In this document: positions 18,692-27,334 of the stretch, one piece after another
Layout: every line of letters begins with the position of its first letter
How positions within the stretch are numbered: position 1 is the first letter of the stretch
Assembly: GCF_030538595.1 (NCBI RefSeq)
Contig: NZ_JAUNTS010000007.1
Span: 62,001-126,000 of the forward strand
DNA from: Kocuria sp.
GTDB lineage: Bacteria > Actinomycetota > Actinomycetes > Actinomycetales > Micrococcaceae
Length of the DNA: 64,000 nucleotides
Reading direction: 5' to 3'
Notes under the pieces: generated by a model
Seen by the model: only the letters and a program-made list of their open reading frames with translations
Database searches by the model: none
What the model was told of the DNA's origin: nothing
Position numbers and translations under genes: made by a program

Positions 18692-19218
18692 CGCTGACCT
18701 CCGTCCCGGTCGTTGTTCTCACGCTCTTGTTTCTGGGCCTGGACCCATTCCATCTCACGCTGATGCCGCAGTTCGCTTTCGCGTTCATTGGCCTCCAGCT
18801 GGTCGTCGTCGAACTCGGAGGTGTCCTCCGGCAGTTCGGCGTCTTCCTCATCCACAAAGGATGATTGGGCGGCCACGCGGCGGTCTTCGTCGTCGTCTGC
18901 AATGACGTCCCGGCGTGAAAGCACCCAGGAGCGGTAAATCAGTCCCAGCAGGAATGCGGTGACGGCCAACCCGATCACAATGGCGGTCAGCACCAGGGCT
19001 TGCGGCAGGGGATCCGTGTAATCCTGCGGGTCCGTGTCCGCCGAGTACAGCGGCGCCAACCCGGGCATGCCCGCAGCGTGCACAATCAGCAGGTTGGTGG
19101 CGTTGGTCAGCAGCATCACGCCCAGCAGTACGCGGGTCAGGGAGCGCTCCAGCACCAGGTACACACCCACGGCGTACAGCACACCCATCACAATCAACAG
19201 AGTCAGATTGACGCTCAT
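18688..19218 (-). CDS. mrpC: Mrp antiporter subunit C (NuoK-like)
   Basis: The 176-residue subunit has three helices in the first 115 residues. The NuoK-like signature is YLVLERSLTRVLLGVMLLTNATNLLIV, and GLAVTAFLLGLIYRSW forms helix 3 after a DPLPQALVLTAIVIG loop. A very acidic C-terminal tail of about 60 residues (many Asp/Glu) is extra to the usual 110-residue protein. It overlaps mrpA and mrpD by 4 bp each, so the operon is translationally coupled. Confidence 0.95.
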   Translation of the reverse strand: MSVNLTLLIVMGVLYAVGVYLVLERSLTRVLLGVMLLTNATNLLIVHAAGMPGLAPLYSADTDPQDYTDPLPQALVLTAIVIGLAVTAFLLGLIYRSWVLSRRDVIADDDEDRRVAAQSSFVDEEDAELPEDTSEFDDDQLEANERESELRHQREMEWVQAQKQERENNDRDGGQR

Positions 19219-22200
19219 GGTGCGGAGTCCTCCTCTGTCAGCTCAACGGGTTCTTCTCTGGTCACGGTCACCGTGCCCGTGGCACCGGCATCCGATGCCG
19301 GACCGCGAGTCACCCGAATCCGGGCGCCCTTCCCCTGGGCCCGACGACGACGCCGCATGATCTCGTCCTCATGCTGCTCATCCACGTGGCCGCCCAGAGA
19401 CCGCAGGATGTCCAGCACCAGGCCGATCACGATCAGGTACACGCCGATGTCAAAGATCACCGAAGTCACCACGTACGTGTAGCCGTAGAGCGGAAGCTCA
19501 GCGCCCAGCGTGTAGCTCTGCATGATGGAGCCACCGAAGAACACGGGAACCACGGCGTAGAGGCAGCAGATGGCCAGGCCCAGGCCCAACATGGTGCCGG
19601 CGTTGATGGGGGTGGCCCGCTCCAGCTCGTAACGGCCACCTGCCAGGTAGCGCAGCGTCAGGGCCAAACCGGCGGTCAAACCGGCGGCAAAACCACCGCC
19701 GGGCAAGTTGTGTCCGGCGATCAGCAGGTACAGGGAGACCAGCATGATCGTGTGGAACAACAGGCGGGTGATGACTTCCAGCACAATGGAGCGGATCTCC
19801 GGTGCCACAGTTTTGCCCGCCAGAATGTAGGGGCTTGAAGGCTCCACCTGGAAGTTACGGGCAGAGCGGTATCCGTCCGGACCCAGAGCTTGGGTGGCGC
19901 GGTCCTGGATGCGTTCCAGTTGAGCGGTGTCCGGGGCCACCGCACGGCGGACCAGACGGTCACCACGGCCCTGGACGAACAGCAGGGAAGCCACGCCGGT
20001 GGCCGCCACCACCACCACGGTCAGCTCGCCGAAGGTGTCCCAGGCTCGGATGTCCACCAGGATCACATTGACCACGTTGGCCCCGTTGCCCAGTTCATAT
20101 GCCATTTCCGGCATACTCAGGGAAATTGGGGAGGCGGTGCGGGAAGCCATGGAGAAGGCCGCCAGCAGCATCATGAACACGCCAAAAGTCACGGCCACAA
20201 TGGCCCGCGGGACCCGGCCTCTGTCCTTGCGCCCACGCCACACGGGAGCCGGGAGGGAACGCAGCGCCAGCACAATGGCCACCAGGGCAATGGTCTCCAC
20301 CAACATCTGGGTCAGGGCCAGGTCCGGGGCGCCCTGCAGGGCAAAGATCAGGACCATGCCAAAGCCCGTGACGGAAACCAGCAGCACGGCCAGGAAGCGC
20401 TTTTGCACCTTGATCACGGCCAGGGCTGCCACCACCATGATGGCCCCGGCAATCACCTGCCCCCAGGAGTCCGCAATGCGCATGGCCCCCAGCGGCGGAG
20501 TCTCCTCCACGAACAGAGCCACCACCGGCACCACAATGGCGGTGACCAGGATGACGGACAGGTAGAAGCTCAGCGAACCACGCTGGGTGCTGCCGGTGAC
20601 CTTGACCGCCAGACGGTCCAAAGCATCAATCACGCCGCGGTAGACCCGCTCGCCGGCCGGGAGATGCGGCAGTGCGTTCTGGAACTTGGCCACGGGGATG
20701 CGCAACCAGAACAGCACCAGGCCGATTGCCAGGACACTTGCGGACAGGCCCAGGGCCGGGGTCAAACCGTGCCACCACGACAGATACGTGGTGGTTTCAC
20801 CATCAAAAGTGTCAACCCACGGGGTCAGGAAGGTTTCCACCGGACCGGGGTAGAGCCCGTAGGCAATGGTGATGACCGTGAGTACGGCAGCCGGGGCTTG
20901 GAAGGCCCAGGACACGCTGTGCGTGGGGGTACGCACCGGACGGCCGTCCGCGCCCACGGGGAGGTCGGCAAATTCGCTGCGCTTGGTGGCAAAAGCACCC
21001 CACACAAAACGGGCGCTGTAGGCCACGGTCAGAACTGAACCCGCCAGCACGCCGACCAGACGAATCCAGGAGGCGGGGTCGCCGTCGACCTCCACCGCGT
21101 GCAGCAGCCCCTCCAGCACCGATTCCTTGGCCACAAAACCGCCCAGCAGCGGGAAACCGGCCATGGAGGCCGCCCCGATCAGGGCAATCACGAACAGGCC
21201 CTTCATGGGGTGGTAGAGCCCGGAGAGCTTACGCACGTCACGGCTACCGGTTTCGTGGTCAATGATGCCCACCACCAGGAACAAGGTGGCCTTGAAGCAA
21301 CCGTGGGCCAGCATCAGCGCCAACCCGCCCAGGGCGGCGTCGGCAGTTCCCTGCCCCAGAATCAGGATCAGGAAGCCGAGCTGACTGACGGTGCCGTAGG
21401 CAAGGATGAGTTTGAGGTCGTACTGCCGCAAGGCCACCCAGCCGCCGAACAGCATGGTGCCCAGACCCAAGGTGATGATCATGGGCTGCCAGGCAGCGGT
21501 CTGGGAGTACTCCGGGGCAAAGCGGGCCACAATGAACACGCCGGCCTTGACCATGGCCGCTGCGTGCAAATAAGCGGAGACCGGCGTGGGTGCTGCCATG
21601 GCTGCGGGCAGCCAGAAGTGGAAGGGAATCAGCGCGGACTTGGTGACCGCCCCCACCAGGAGAAGGGCTATGGCCACATTGATCATGGCTTCGTGCTCGG
21701 CAATGATCTGCGGGGCATTGGCCAGCAGCTCGGAAATCCGATAGGTGCCACCCAGCTGGCCCAACATGACCACACCAACCAGCATGGTCAAGCCACCAGC
21801 GGTGGTGATCACCAGCGCCTGCATGGCAGCACGCCGCGCTGACATTCTGGTGCGCGCGTAGGTGATCAGCAGGAAGGAGAGCACGGAGGTGATCTCCCAG
21901 AAGATGAACATCAACATCAGGTCATCGGAGGTGACCAGACCGAACATCACGCCCGCAAAGGCCACCAGCTGGGCGCCAAAGGCTCCGGTGTCCGGTGAAT
22001 CCGTGGAGAAGTACCTGGCGCAGTAGGCCAGCACCAAGGAACCAACCCCCAGCACCAGCAGGGAAGTGGCCCACGCCAGGGCATCCATCCGGAAAGCAAG
22101 TTCCAAGTCAAGCGCGGGCACCCAGTTGACCAGCTGCATGGGGTCCTGACCGTCCCGGACGGCAGGCCACTGCAACAACAGCCAGATGAACGAAACCCCC

Positions 22201-22301
22201 GGCACAGCGGCCAGCAAGTAAAAGGCATTACGGCCAATGCGGGGGAAAATCAGGGGTGCCAGCAGCGCTGCCAAGGCATGGGCAATGAGCACTGCGAGCA
22301 T
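19215..22301 (-). CDS. mrpA: Fused Mrp antiporter subunits A and B
   Basis: The 1028-residue protein is the first gene of the operon. Residues 1-800 are the NuoL-like MrpA core with about 20 helices; key segments are FWEITSVLSFLLI, KSALIPFHFWLPAAMAAPTP (catalytic Lys) and HGCFKATLFLVVGIIDHETG. Residues about 830-990 are a MrpB domain: ILEVITRLLFHTIML-like helix, then SLYLLIAGHNLPGGGFAAGL and a terminal DIGVYLIVIGLVLDILRSLGG. The C-terminus is basic then mixed-charge. MrpA/MrpB fusion is known in several bacterial groups, explaining why no separate mrpB is present. The product carries the proposed Na+ path and a proton channel. The gene is divergent from a UMF1-type MFS gene 209 bp away. Confidence 0.95.
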   Translation of the reverse strand: MLAVLIAHALAALLAPLIFPRIGRNAFYLLAAVPGVSFIWLLLQWPAVRDGQDPMQLVNWVPALDLELAFRMDALAWATSLLVLGVGSLVLAYCARYFSTDSPDTGAFGAQLVAFAGVMFGLVTSDDLMLMFIFWEITSVLSFLLITYARTRMSARRAAMQALVITTAGGLTMLVGVVMLGQLGGTYRISELLANAPQIIAEHEAMINVAIALLLVGAVTKSALIPFHFWLPAAMAAPTPVSAYLHAAAMVKAGVFIVARFAPEYSQTAAWQPMIITLGLGTMLFGGWVALRQYDLKLILAYGTVSQLGFLILILGQGTADAALGGLALMLAHGCFKATLFLVVGIIDHETGSRDVRKLSGLYHPMKGLFVIALIGAASMAGFPLLGGFVAKESVLEGLLHAVEVDGDPASWIRLVGVLAGSVLTVAYSARFVWGAFATKRSEFADLPVGADGRPVRTPTHSVSWAFQAPAAVLTVITIAYGLYPGPVETFLTPWVDTFDGETTTYLSWWHGLTPALGLSASVLAIGLVLFWLRIPVAKFQNALPHLPAGERVYRGVIDALDRLAVKVTGSTQRGSLSFYLSVILVTAIVVPVVALFVEETPPLGAMRIADSWGQVIAGAIMVVAALAVIKVQKRFLAVLLVSVTGFGMVLIFALQGAPDLALTQMLVETIALVAIVLALRSLPAPVWRGRKDRGRVPRAIVAVTFGVFMMLLAAFSMASRTASPISLSMPEMAYELGNGANVVNVILVDIRAWDTFGELTVVVVAATGVASLLFVQGRGDRLVRRAVAPDTAQLERIQDRATQALGPDGYRSARNFQVEPSSPYILAGKTVAPEIRSIVLEVITRLLFHTIMLVSLYLLIAGHNLPGGGFAAGLTAGLALTLRYLAGGRYELERATPINAGTMLGLGLAICCLYAVVPVFFGGSIMQSYTLGAELPLYGYTYVVTSVIFDIGVYLIVIGLVLDILRSLGGHVDEQHEDEIMRRRRRAQGKGARIRVTRGPASDAGATGTVTVTREEPVELTEEDSAP

Positions 22302-22510
22302 GGCACCTCCGAGGCCGGCATTAACGCGGGAGATTGGTCTTCAAGGGTGTCAGCTCTACCGGACCCGCGGGCCATGCCGTCTAAACCCTTGGTGACATGG
22401 CAATAACGCTCGGGTCGGTTCGAGCTGGGGACAATCCTACCAAGGCCCGGGCTGACCCCCATGAGCTCAACCCGCACCCGATGTGGCCTCCAGCACTTTA
22501 CGCTGGGGTC

Positions 22511-23839
22511 ATGACCGCCCAGACCGCCCCTCCGGTCCGCCCATCCCCCGCCCAACCAGCCCCCAGGACAACGCTCACGGCCTGGTATTTCTACGACGTC
22601 GCCATTTCCGTGATCGACGCCCTGATGATCACGTTCGTGTTCACCACGTACCTGACAAGTTCAGCTTTCGGCAGTACCGAGCACACCTCCCAGGTGCTCT
22701 CCATAGCCACCGCCCTTGCCGCGGTGAGCATCGCCGTGTTCGCCCCCTTGGTAGGGCGTCTGTCTGATCGCAGTGGGCGCCGAGCTCCCGCCATCGCGGT
22801 GCTCACAGCTCTGTGTGTACTGGCTACCGCCGGATGTTTTTTTGCGGCTCCCGCCGAGCAGTTCCTCTTGCTGGGCGTGATGCTGCTCTCCGCCGCCAAC
22901 GCTGCCAAGGAACTGGCGGCCGTGGACTACTACGCCGTACTTCCCACCATCGCTCCGGCGGACCGCGTGGGGCGCATCAGCGGACGAGGGTGGGCTGCCG
23001 GGTACATCGGCTCCATCCTTGCCACGGCTTTTGTCCTGTTCGGCTTTGTCTCCCCCGGATTCGTGGGACTTCCCACCGAAGACGCCGTCAACGTACGCGC
23101 CGTCGCCCTGTTCTGCGCCGCGTGGTGTGCCGTGTTTGCCATCCCCCTGGTGGTCTCCCTGCACCGCCGGGAACGATTGATGGCACCTGCGGTCTCACCC
23201 GATCAACACCGTGAGGGACCGCTGGGGCCCTACCGCGAGATTCTGGGCATGGTCCGGCAACTGTGGCGAACTGACCGCACCGCGCTGTTCTTTTTGCTGG
23301 CCTCCGCCGTGTTCCGGGACGGGCTCTCCGGAATTTTCACCTTCGGCGGGGTGATTGCAGCCGGCACCTTTGGATTCACGCTGGCGGAAGTCATGACTTT
23401 TGCCATCGTGGGCAATCTGGCCGCAGGCATCGGCGCATTGATCGGGGGCCAACTGGATGATCGTGTTGGCCCCAAGACCGTGATTGTGGTGGCCCTGGTG
23501 TGGGTGATGGTCTTTGCCGTGCCTCTGCTGTTCCTGGACGGGCACACAGTTTTCTGGATTTGCGGACTGGCCCTGTGCTTGGCGGTGGGCCCAGCCCAGG
23601 CATCCTCCCGGGCCTATCTGGCCCGGCTCACCACGGAGGGCACCGAGGGTTCCCTCTACGGCCTCTACGCCACCACCGGCCGGGCCGTGAGCTTCTTGGC
23701 TCCGGCGCTGTTCACCGTTGCCATCTACATTTCCGGTGAACAACGGTGGGGGATTTTGGGAATCCTGACCGTGGTGCTCCTGGGTTTGCTGTTGCTGCTG
23801 CCGTTACCAGACCCCCGCCGTCGCACCCCAACCCCCTAA
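22511..23839 (+). CDS. MFS transporter, UMF1 (Atg22-like) family
   Basis: The protein has 442 residues from ATG 22511; the frame is open upstream but without a start supported by a ribosome-binding site. It has 12 helices. The N-terminal WYFYDVAISVIDALMITFVF corresponds to the conserved YDWANSAY-like first helix of the UMF1 family, though with several substitutions. FAPLVGRLSDRSGRRAP is the MFS motif A, and GGQLDDRVGPKTV is its second copy in the C-terminal half. UMF1 members are related to yeast Atg22 vacuolar amino-acid effluxers, but no bacterial substrate can be assigned. It ends at a perfect 26-bp hairpin shared with the convergent dcd gene. Confidence 0.8.
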   Translation: MTAQTAPPVRPSPAQPAPRTTLTAWYFYDVAISVIDALMITFVFTTYLTSSAFGSTEHTSQVLSIATALAAVSIAVFAPLVGRLSDRSGRRAPAIAVLTALCVLATAGCFFAAPAEQFLLLGVMLLSAANAAKELAAVDYYAVLPTIAPADRVGRISGRGWAAGYIGSILATAFVLFGFVSPGFVGLPTEDAVNVRAVALFCAAWCAVFAIPLVVSLHRRERLMAPAVSPDQHREGPLGPYREILGMVRQLWRTDRTALFFLLASAVFRDGLSGIFTFGGVIAAGTFGFTLAEVMTFAIVGNLAAGIGALIGGQLDDRVGPKTVIVVALVWVMVFAVPLLFLDGHTVFWICGLALCLAVGPAQASSRAYLARLTTEGTEGSLYGLYATTGRAVSFLAPALFTVAIYISGEQRWGILGILTVVLLGLLLLLPLPDPRRRTPTP

Positions 23840-23845
23840 CCCCTA

Positions 23846-23910
23846 CTGCCGAGTGTCCGTTTTTGGTCGTTGTGGGGCAGCAGAAACGACCAAAAACGGA
23901 CACTCGGCAG
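23846..23910. terminator. Perfect 26-bp-stem hairpin between convergent MFS and dcd genes
   Basis: Positions 23846-23871 are perfectly complementary to 23885-23910, with a 13-nt loop. The stem includes a TTTTTGG/CCAAAAA segment, so a U-tract forms inside the stem on both strands rather than after it. It starts 7 bp past the MFS stop and ends 24 bp before the dcd stop. A bidirectional terminator is likely. Confidence 0.8.
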
Positions 23911-23933
23911 TCGAGGCCAGGCGGGGGTGGGGG

Positions 23934-24509
23934 TCAGATCTGGGTGCGGTGGAAGTTCAGGTGGGAGCGGGAGGCCGTGGGGCCGCGTTGCCCCTGGTAC
24001 CGATTCTTGTGATCCCCCGTGCCGTACGGGTACTCGGCCGGTGAGGACAGGCGGAAGAAGCACAACTGCCCCACTTTGGAACCCGGCCAGAGCTTGATCG
24101 GCAAGGTAGCCATGTTGGACAGTTCCAGCGTCACGTGCCCGGAGAAACCGGGGTCTATGAAACCTGCGGTGGAATGGGTCAGCAGCCCCAACCGCCCCAG
24201 GGAGGACTTGCCTTCCAGGCGGGCGGCGACGTCGTCCGGCAGCGTCACCTTCTCGTACGTGGAACCCAGAACGAACTCACCTGGATGCAGCACGAACGGT
24301 TCGTTCGGGTCCACCTCCACCAGCCGGGTGAGATCCGGTTGGTCCTGGGCGGGGTCAATCACCGCGTACTTGTGGTTGTCAAAGAGCCTGAAAAAGCGGT
24401 CCAGGCGAACATCAATACTGGAAGGCTGGATCATCTCCGGAACACAAGGCTCCAGTTCAACCCGTCCGGCTTCCAGTTCAGCGCGTATGTCACGATCAGA
24501 GAGCAGCAC
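23934..24509 (-). CDS. dcd: dCTP deaminase
   Basis: The enzyme converts dCTP to dUTP (or directly to dUMP in bifunctional forms), feeding dTMP synthesis. The 191-residue product is taken from GTG 24509 because family members begin MLLSDRDI; a GTG three codons upstream is also in frame. The characteristic segments are [16 protein letters not shown] (nucleotide binding), [37 protein letters not shown] and [15 protein letters not shown], with the catalytic Glu and Ser/Arg residues in place. It ends with a Gln/Arg-rich tail that orders on dCTP binding. It is convergent with the MFS gene. Whether it is mono- or bifunctional needs structural comparison. Confidence 0.96.
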   Translation of the reverse strand: MLLSDRDIRAELEAGRVELEPCVPEMIQPSSIDVRLDRFFRLFDNHKYAVIDPAQDQPDLTRLVEVDPNEPFVLHPGEFVLGSTYEKVTLPDDVAARLEGKSSLGRLGLLTHSTAGFIDPGFSGHVTLELSNMATLPIKLWPGSKVGQLCFFRLSSPAEYPYGTGDHKNRYQGQRGPTASRSHLNFHRTQI

Positions 24510-24585
24510 GCCGCCCACGCTAGCGCACCCACCCCAGCAGCCTCCTGAACGTGCACTGCCGCGGCACCCAAGAACCGTCCGTGAG

Positions 24586-24615
24586 TTGACGCCATTGTGA
24601 CCAGCTCACTACAGT
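24586..24615 (+). promoter_or_regulatory. Putative promoter of tRNA-Gly
   Basis: TTGACG (24586-24591), 18 bp, TACAGT (24610-24615) gives a good sigma-70-like pair ending 51 bp before the tRNA. No other gene lies in this direction before the tRNA. Confidence 0.6.
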
Positions 24616-24666
24616 CAAGCCGTGCAAGATGCACACTGTGCACAGATTGAAGAATCTGAGTTCAAT

Positions 24667-24740
24667 GCGGCTGTAGCTCAATGGTAGAGCGCACGCTTCC
24701 CAAGCCTGATACGCGGGTTCGATTCCCGTCAGCCGCTCCA
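24667..24740 (+). tRNA. tRNA-Gly (anticodon CCC)
   Basis: The sequence folds as a tRNA: acceptor GCGGCTG pairs with CAGCCGC, the D-arm is GCTCAATGGTAGAGC, the anticodon loop is TTCCCAA, the T-arm is GGGTTCGATTCCC, and CCA is encoded at 24738-24740. Anticodon CCC reads GGG. The anticodon stem CACGC/GCCTG has one C-C mismatch at the middle pair (29-41), which is unusual for a working tRNA. A promoter lies 50 bp upstream and a terminator starts 11 bp downstream. Confidence 0.95.
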
Positions 24741-24751
24741 AACGCCTTGAG

Positions 24752-24787
24752 CGCCCGTGGTCACTCACATTGTCTACGGGCGTTTTT
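24752..24787 (+). terminator. Rho-independent terminator of tRNA-Gly
   Basis: CGCCCGT (24752-24758) pairs with ACGGGCG (24776-24782) and is followed at once by TTTTT (24783-24787). This is one of the few classic stem-plus-U-tract terminators in the window. Confidence 0.8.
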
Positions 24788-24849
24788 GCGTGCGAGCCAC
24801 ACCGTGACTCCAACTGCATCAACCCCCGCTGCACCCGGAAGGAGATCCC

Positions 24850-25536
24850 GTGGAGAGCACCGGAAACTCCGGGCCAACTCAGCAACCATTGGCCCCGCAG
24901 GGAGCACCGGCCGACCGATTGATCACCCTGTGGGAATCCGTGGTGGAACGCGACCCCACTCATTCCAACCGCTACATCGAACGCTTCCAGAAGATGCGCG
25001 AAGCTGGTGCAGATCTTCACGGTGAGGCCCGTTTTGTTGATGCCATGCTGCCCCGCGAAAGCAGAATTCTGGATGCGGGCTGCGGCCCTGGGCGGATCGG
25101 TGGTGAGTTGATCCGCCGCGGCCATCACGTGGTGGGTGTGGACGTTGACCCCGTGCTGATCACAGCAGCCACCCAGGATCACCCGGACGGAATGTGGCTG
25201 CACGGAGATCTTGCGCACTTGGAGGTCTTGGACCTTGTGCACGCGCACGCAGACGCCGATGATACTGAGGGATTCAAGGCCATTGTGTGCGCCGGAAATG
25301 TCATGACATTTTTGGCCGCCGGCACCCACCGCGCGGTCCTGGAAGGCTTCCGGCGGCACCTGAGCCCGGATGGTCGGGCCGTGGTGGGATTCGGCACCAC
25401 CCGCGGCTACGACCCCCAACAGTTTTTTGACGACGCCGAATCAGCTGGGTTCAGCTCTGTTCAGCGTTTTGCCACCTGGGAGATGCACCCCTACCGCCGG
25501 GACAGCGACTTCCTGGTGGCTATCCTCAATCCCTGA
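24850..25536 (+). CDS. Class I SAM-dependent methyltransferase
   Basis: The 228-residue protein starts at GTG 24850 with a GGAAGGAGATCCC leader. Motif I is [15 protein letters not shown] at about residues 73-87, followed by the acidic strand end [13 protein letters not shown] (motif II) and a [12 protein letters not shown] region (motif III). The C-terminal part has [27 protein letters not shown], as in ubiquinone/biotin-type methyltransferases. No domain indicates the substrate. The gene is alone between the tRNA and panD, 79 bp before panD, so it may be co-transcribed with it. Confidence 0.85.
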   Translation: MESTGNSGPTQQPLAPQGAPADRLITLWESVVERDPTHSNRYIERFQKMREAGADLHGEARFVDAMLPRESRILDAGCGPGRIGGELIRRGHHVVGVDVDPVLITAATQDHPDGMWLHGDLAHLEVLDLVHAHADADDTEGFKAIVCAGNVMTFLAAGTHRAVLEGFRRHLSPDGRAVVGFGTTRGYDPQQFFDDAESAGFSSVQRFATWEMHPYRRDSDFLVAILNP

Positions 25537-25615
25537 GTGCGCCGGATCACCCGGCGCAGAATTCACATCATCCTCATCCGGTCCCCTGGGGCCTCAGCAC
25601 TACGACGGAGGCGCC

Positions 25616-26035
25616 ATGTTGCGCACCATGTTCACTGGCAAGATTCACCGCGCCACCGTGACCCACGCGGATCTGAACTACGTGGGTTCGGTGACCGTTG
25701 ACCTGAACCTGCTGGAGGCTGCCGACATCCTGCCCGGACAGCAGGTGCAGATTGTTGACGTCACCAACGGCGCCCGCCTGGAGACCTACACCATTGCCGG
25801 TGTCCGCGGCTCCGGGGTGATCGGGATCAACGGTGCCGCAGCGCACCTGGTGCACCCCGGTGACACCGTGATCTTGATTGCTTACGCCCAGATGGACGAC
25901 GCCGAAGCTCGCGCTCACGTACCCCACGTGGTGCACGTTGATGCCCAGAACCGCATGGTCCACGTGGGTGATGACCCCGCCGAGGCCGTGCTGGACAACG
26001 TTCGCACCCCTGCCGGTGCGATCAGCGGTCACTAA
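25616..26035 (+). CDS. panD: Aspartate 1-decarboxylase proenzyme
   Basis: PanD decarboxylates L-aspartate to beta-alanine for pantothenate and CoA synthesis. The 139-residue proenzyme self-cleaves between Gly24 and Ser25 to make the pyruvoyl cofactor; the site [10 protein letters not shown] is intact, with Lys9 and Tyr22 and the catalytic Tyr/Arg region ([10 protein letters not shown]) present. ATG 25616 is preceded by ACGGAGG. The larger open frame upstream (from 25370) is chance readthrough across the end of the methyltransferase gene. The AEC transporter gene follows 5 bp later. The panB and panC genes are not in the window. Confidence 0.97.
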   Translation: MLRTMFTGKIHRATVTHADLNYVGSVTVDLNLLEAADILPGQQVQIVDVTNGARLETYTIAGVRGSGVIGINGAAAHLVHPGDTVILIAYAQMDDAEARAHVPHVVHVDAQNRMVHVGDDPAEAVLDNVRTPAGAISGH

Positions 26036-26040
26036 TCTCA

Positions 26041-27051
26041 GTGGCGGGGGTGCTGGCGGGTTTCGCCGTCATCTGGACCATCATCCTGGTGGGCACACTG
26101 GTGGCCCGCACCGGGGTTTTGGGGGACAGCGCTCAACGTGTTTTGAGTCAGTTCGCCTTCTGGGTGGCATCCCCCTGCCTGTTGTTCCTCACGGTCTCGG
26201 AAGCCGAGATCGCCGTGATCCTCTCCATCCCATTGGTGGTTGCCGCAGTTGCAGCCTGGTCCACGGTGGCCCTGTGGTGGGGGCTCTTTGCGGCCTACTC
26301 GTGGTTACGTGCCCGCCGTGACCCCAAGCGCCCTGGCAGAAGGGCGCCCACGGTGCGCGACGGCGTCGTCATCCGGGATCAAGAGCACCGCCCCGGACTG
26401 GGGCAGGTGGTCATGTCCGGGCAAGCGGCCTCCCAGGTGAACTCGGCCAACCTTGGTATTCCTCTGACCACGTTCGTTTTGGGTGATGCCTCCTACGTGG
26501 TGCCCGTGATCCTGTTCCAGCTGGCCATCAACACTCCGGTGTACCTGACCGTCATGGACATAGCGGTACTGGGAAGGCGCCCCAACATCGGCTCGATTGT
26601 GCGTTCCGTCTTCACCAACCCCATGGTGATGGGCTCCCTGCTGGGTGTGCTGTTTGCCGCCACGGGATGGCAACTGCCAGAAATTGTGCTGCAACCGGTG
26701 GAGCTGATCGCCGGTGCTGCCATCCCCTGCATGTTGGCCGCATTTGGCATGTCCCTCACGCAGCACAAACCCCTACAGGGGACCCGCGCCCACAAATTCC
26801 AGGTGGCCGTACTGAGTGTGCTGAAACTCTTGGTCATGCCGGGACTGGCCTGGCTGTGTGGGGTGGCCCTGGGGCTGGAAGGCCAAGCCCTGTTCGGAGT
26901 TGTCCTGATGGCCTCCCTGCCAACCGCCCAAAATGTCTACGTTGCGGCCGTTCGTTACAGAACTGCGGAGCCCGTGACCCGCGATGTGGTGCTGGTGACC
27001 TCCGTGGTGGCCATGGTGACCATGGCCTTGGTGGCACTTCTTCTGGCCTGA
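26041..27051 (+). CDS. AEC (auxin efflux carrier) family transporter
   Basis: The 336-residue membrane protein starts at GTG 26041, 5 bp after panD. It has about ten helices in two halves. The conserved crossover segments are VNSANLGIPLTTFVLGD in the middle and ASLPTAQNVYVAAVRY near the end, both typical of the AEC/malonate-type carrier family (SLC10-like fold). A polar loop of about 30 residues (around 95-125) links helices 3 and 4. Bacterial members carry dicarboxylates or other organic anions. Placement behind panD suggests co-transcription but does not show the substrate. Confidence 0.85.
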   Translation: MAGVLAGFAVIWTIILVGTLVARTGVLGDSAQRVLSQFAFWVASPCLLFLTVSEAEIAVILSIPLVVAAVAAWSTVALWWGLFAAYSWLRARRDPKRPGRRAPTVRDGVVIRDQEHRPGLGQVVMSGQAASQVNSANLGIPLTTFVLGDASYVVPVILFQLAINTPVYLTVMDIAVLGRRPNIGSIVRSVFTNPMVMGSLLGVLFAATGWQLPEIVLQPVELIAGAAIPCMLAAFGMSLTQHKPLQGTRAHKFQVAVLSVLKLLVMPGLAWLCGVALGLEGQALFGVVLMASLPTAQNVYVAAVRYRTAEPVTRDVVLVTSVVAMVTMALVALLLA

Positions 27052-27334
27052 CACAGGCCACCATTTCAACAGGTCAGCACGGAAGAGAGCCGTTCAACAC
27101 CGCCGCCATGGTCCTCGCACGGCAATAAATGCGGGACAGGTTCACGCACGCAGCAGCCCTAGCACCCCGTGCCCTTTTCACGAAACCCTTGGCGTCAGCT
27201 GGGAGCAACCTCAGAAATACGTAACTCTCGATTGTGTCCAGCTTCACACTGCGGAGTACCCTGGCTCACTGTCAGAGGACTGTCCGGGGATTTACGGGTG
27301 ATTCCTCTGCGCAAGAGAACAACGGAGGAAACTC

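Noticed and set aside
17087-18697. Plus-strand frame of about 536 codons over mrpD
   Set aside because: The product is extremely rich in Gln, His, Gly and Arg with no domain, and it is antisense to a conserved antiporter gene.
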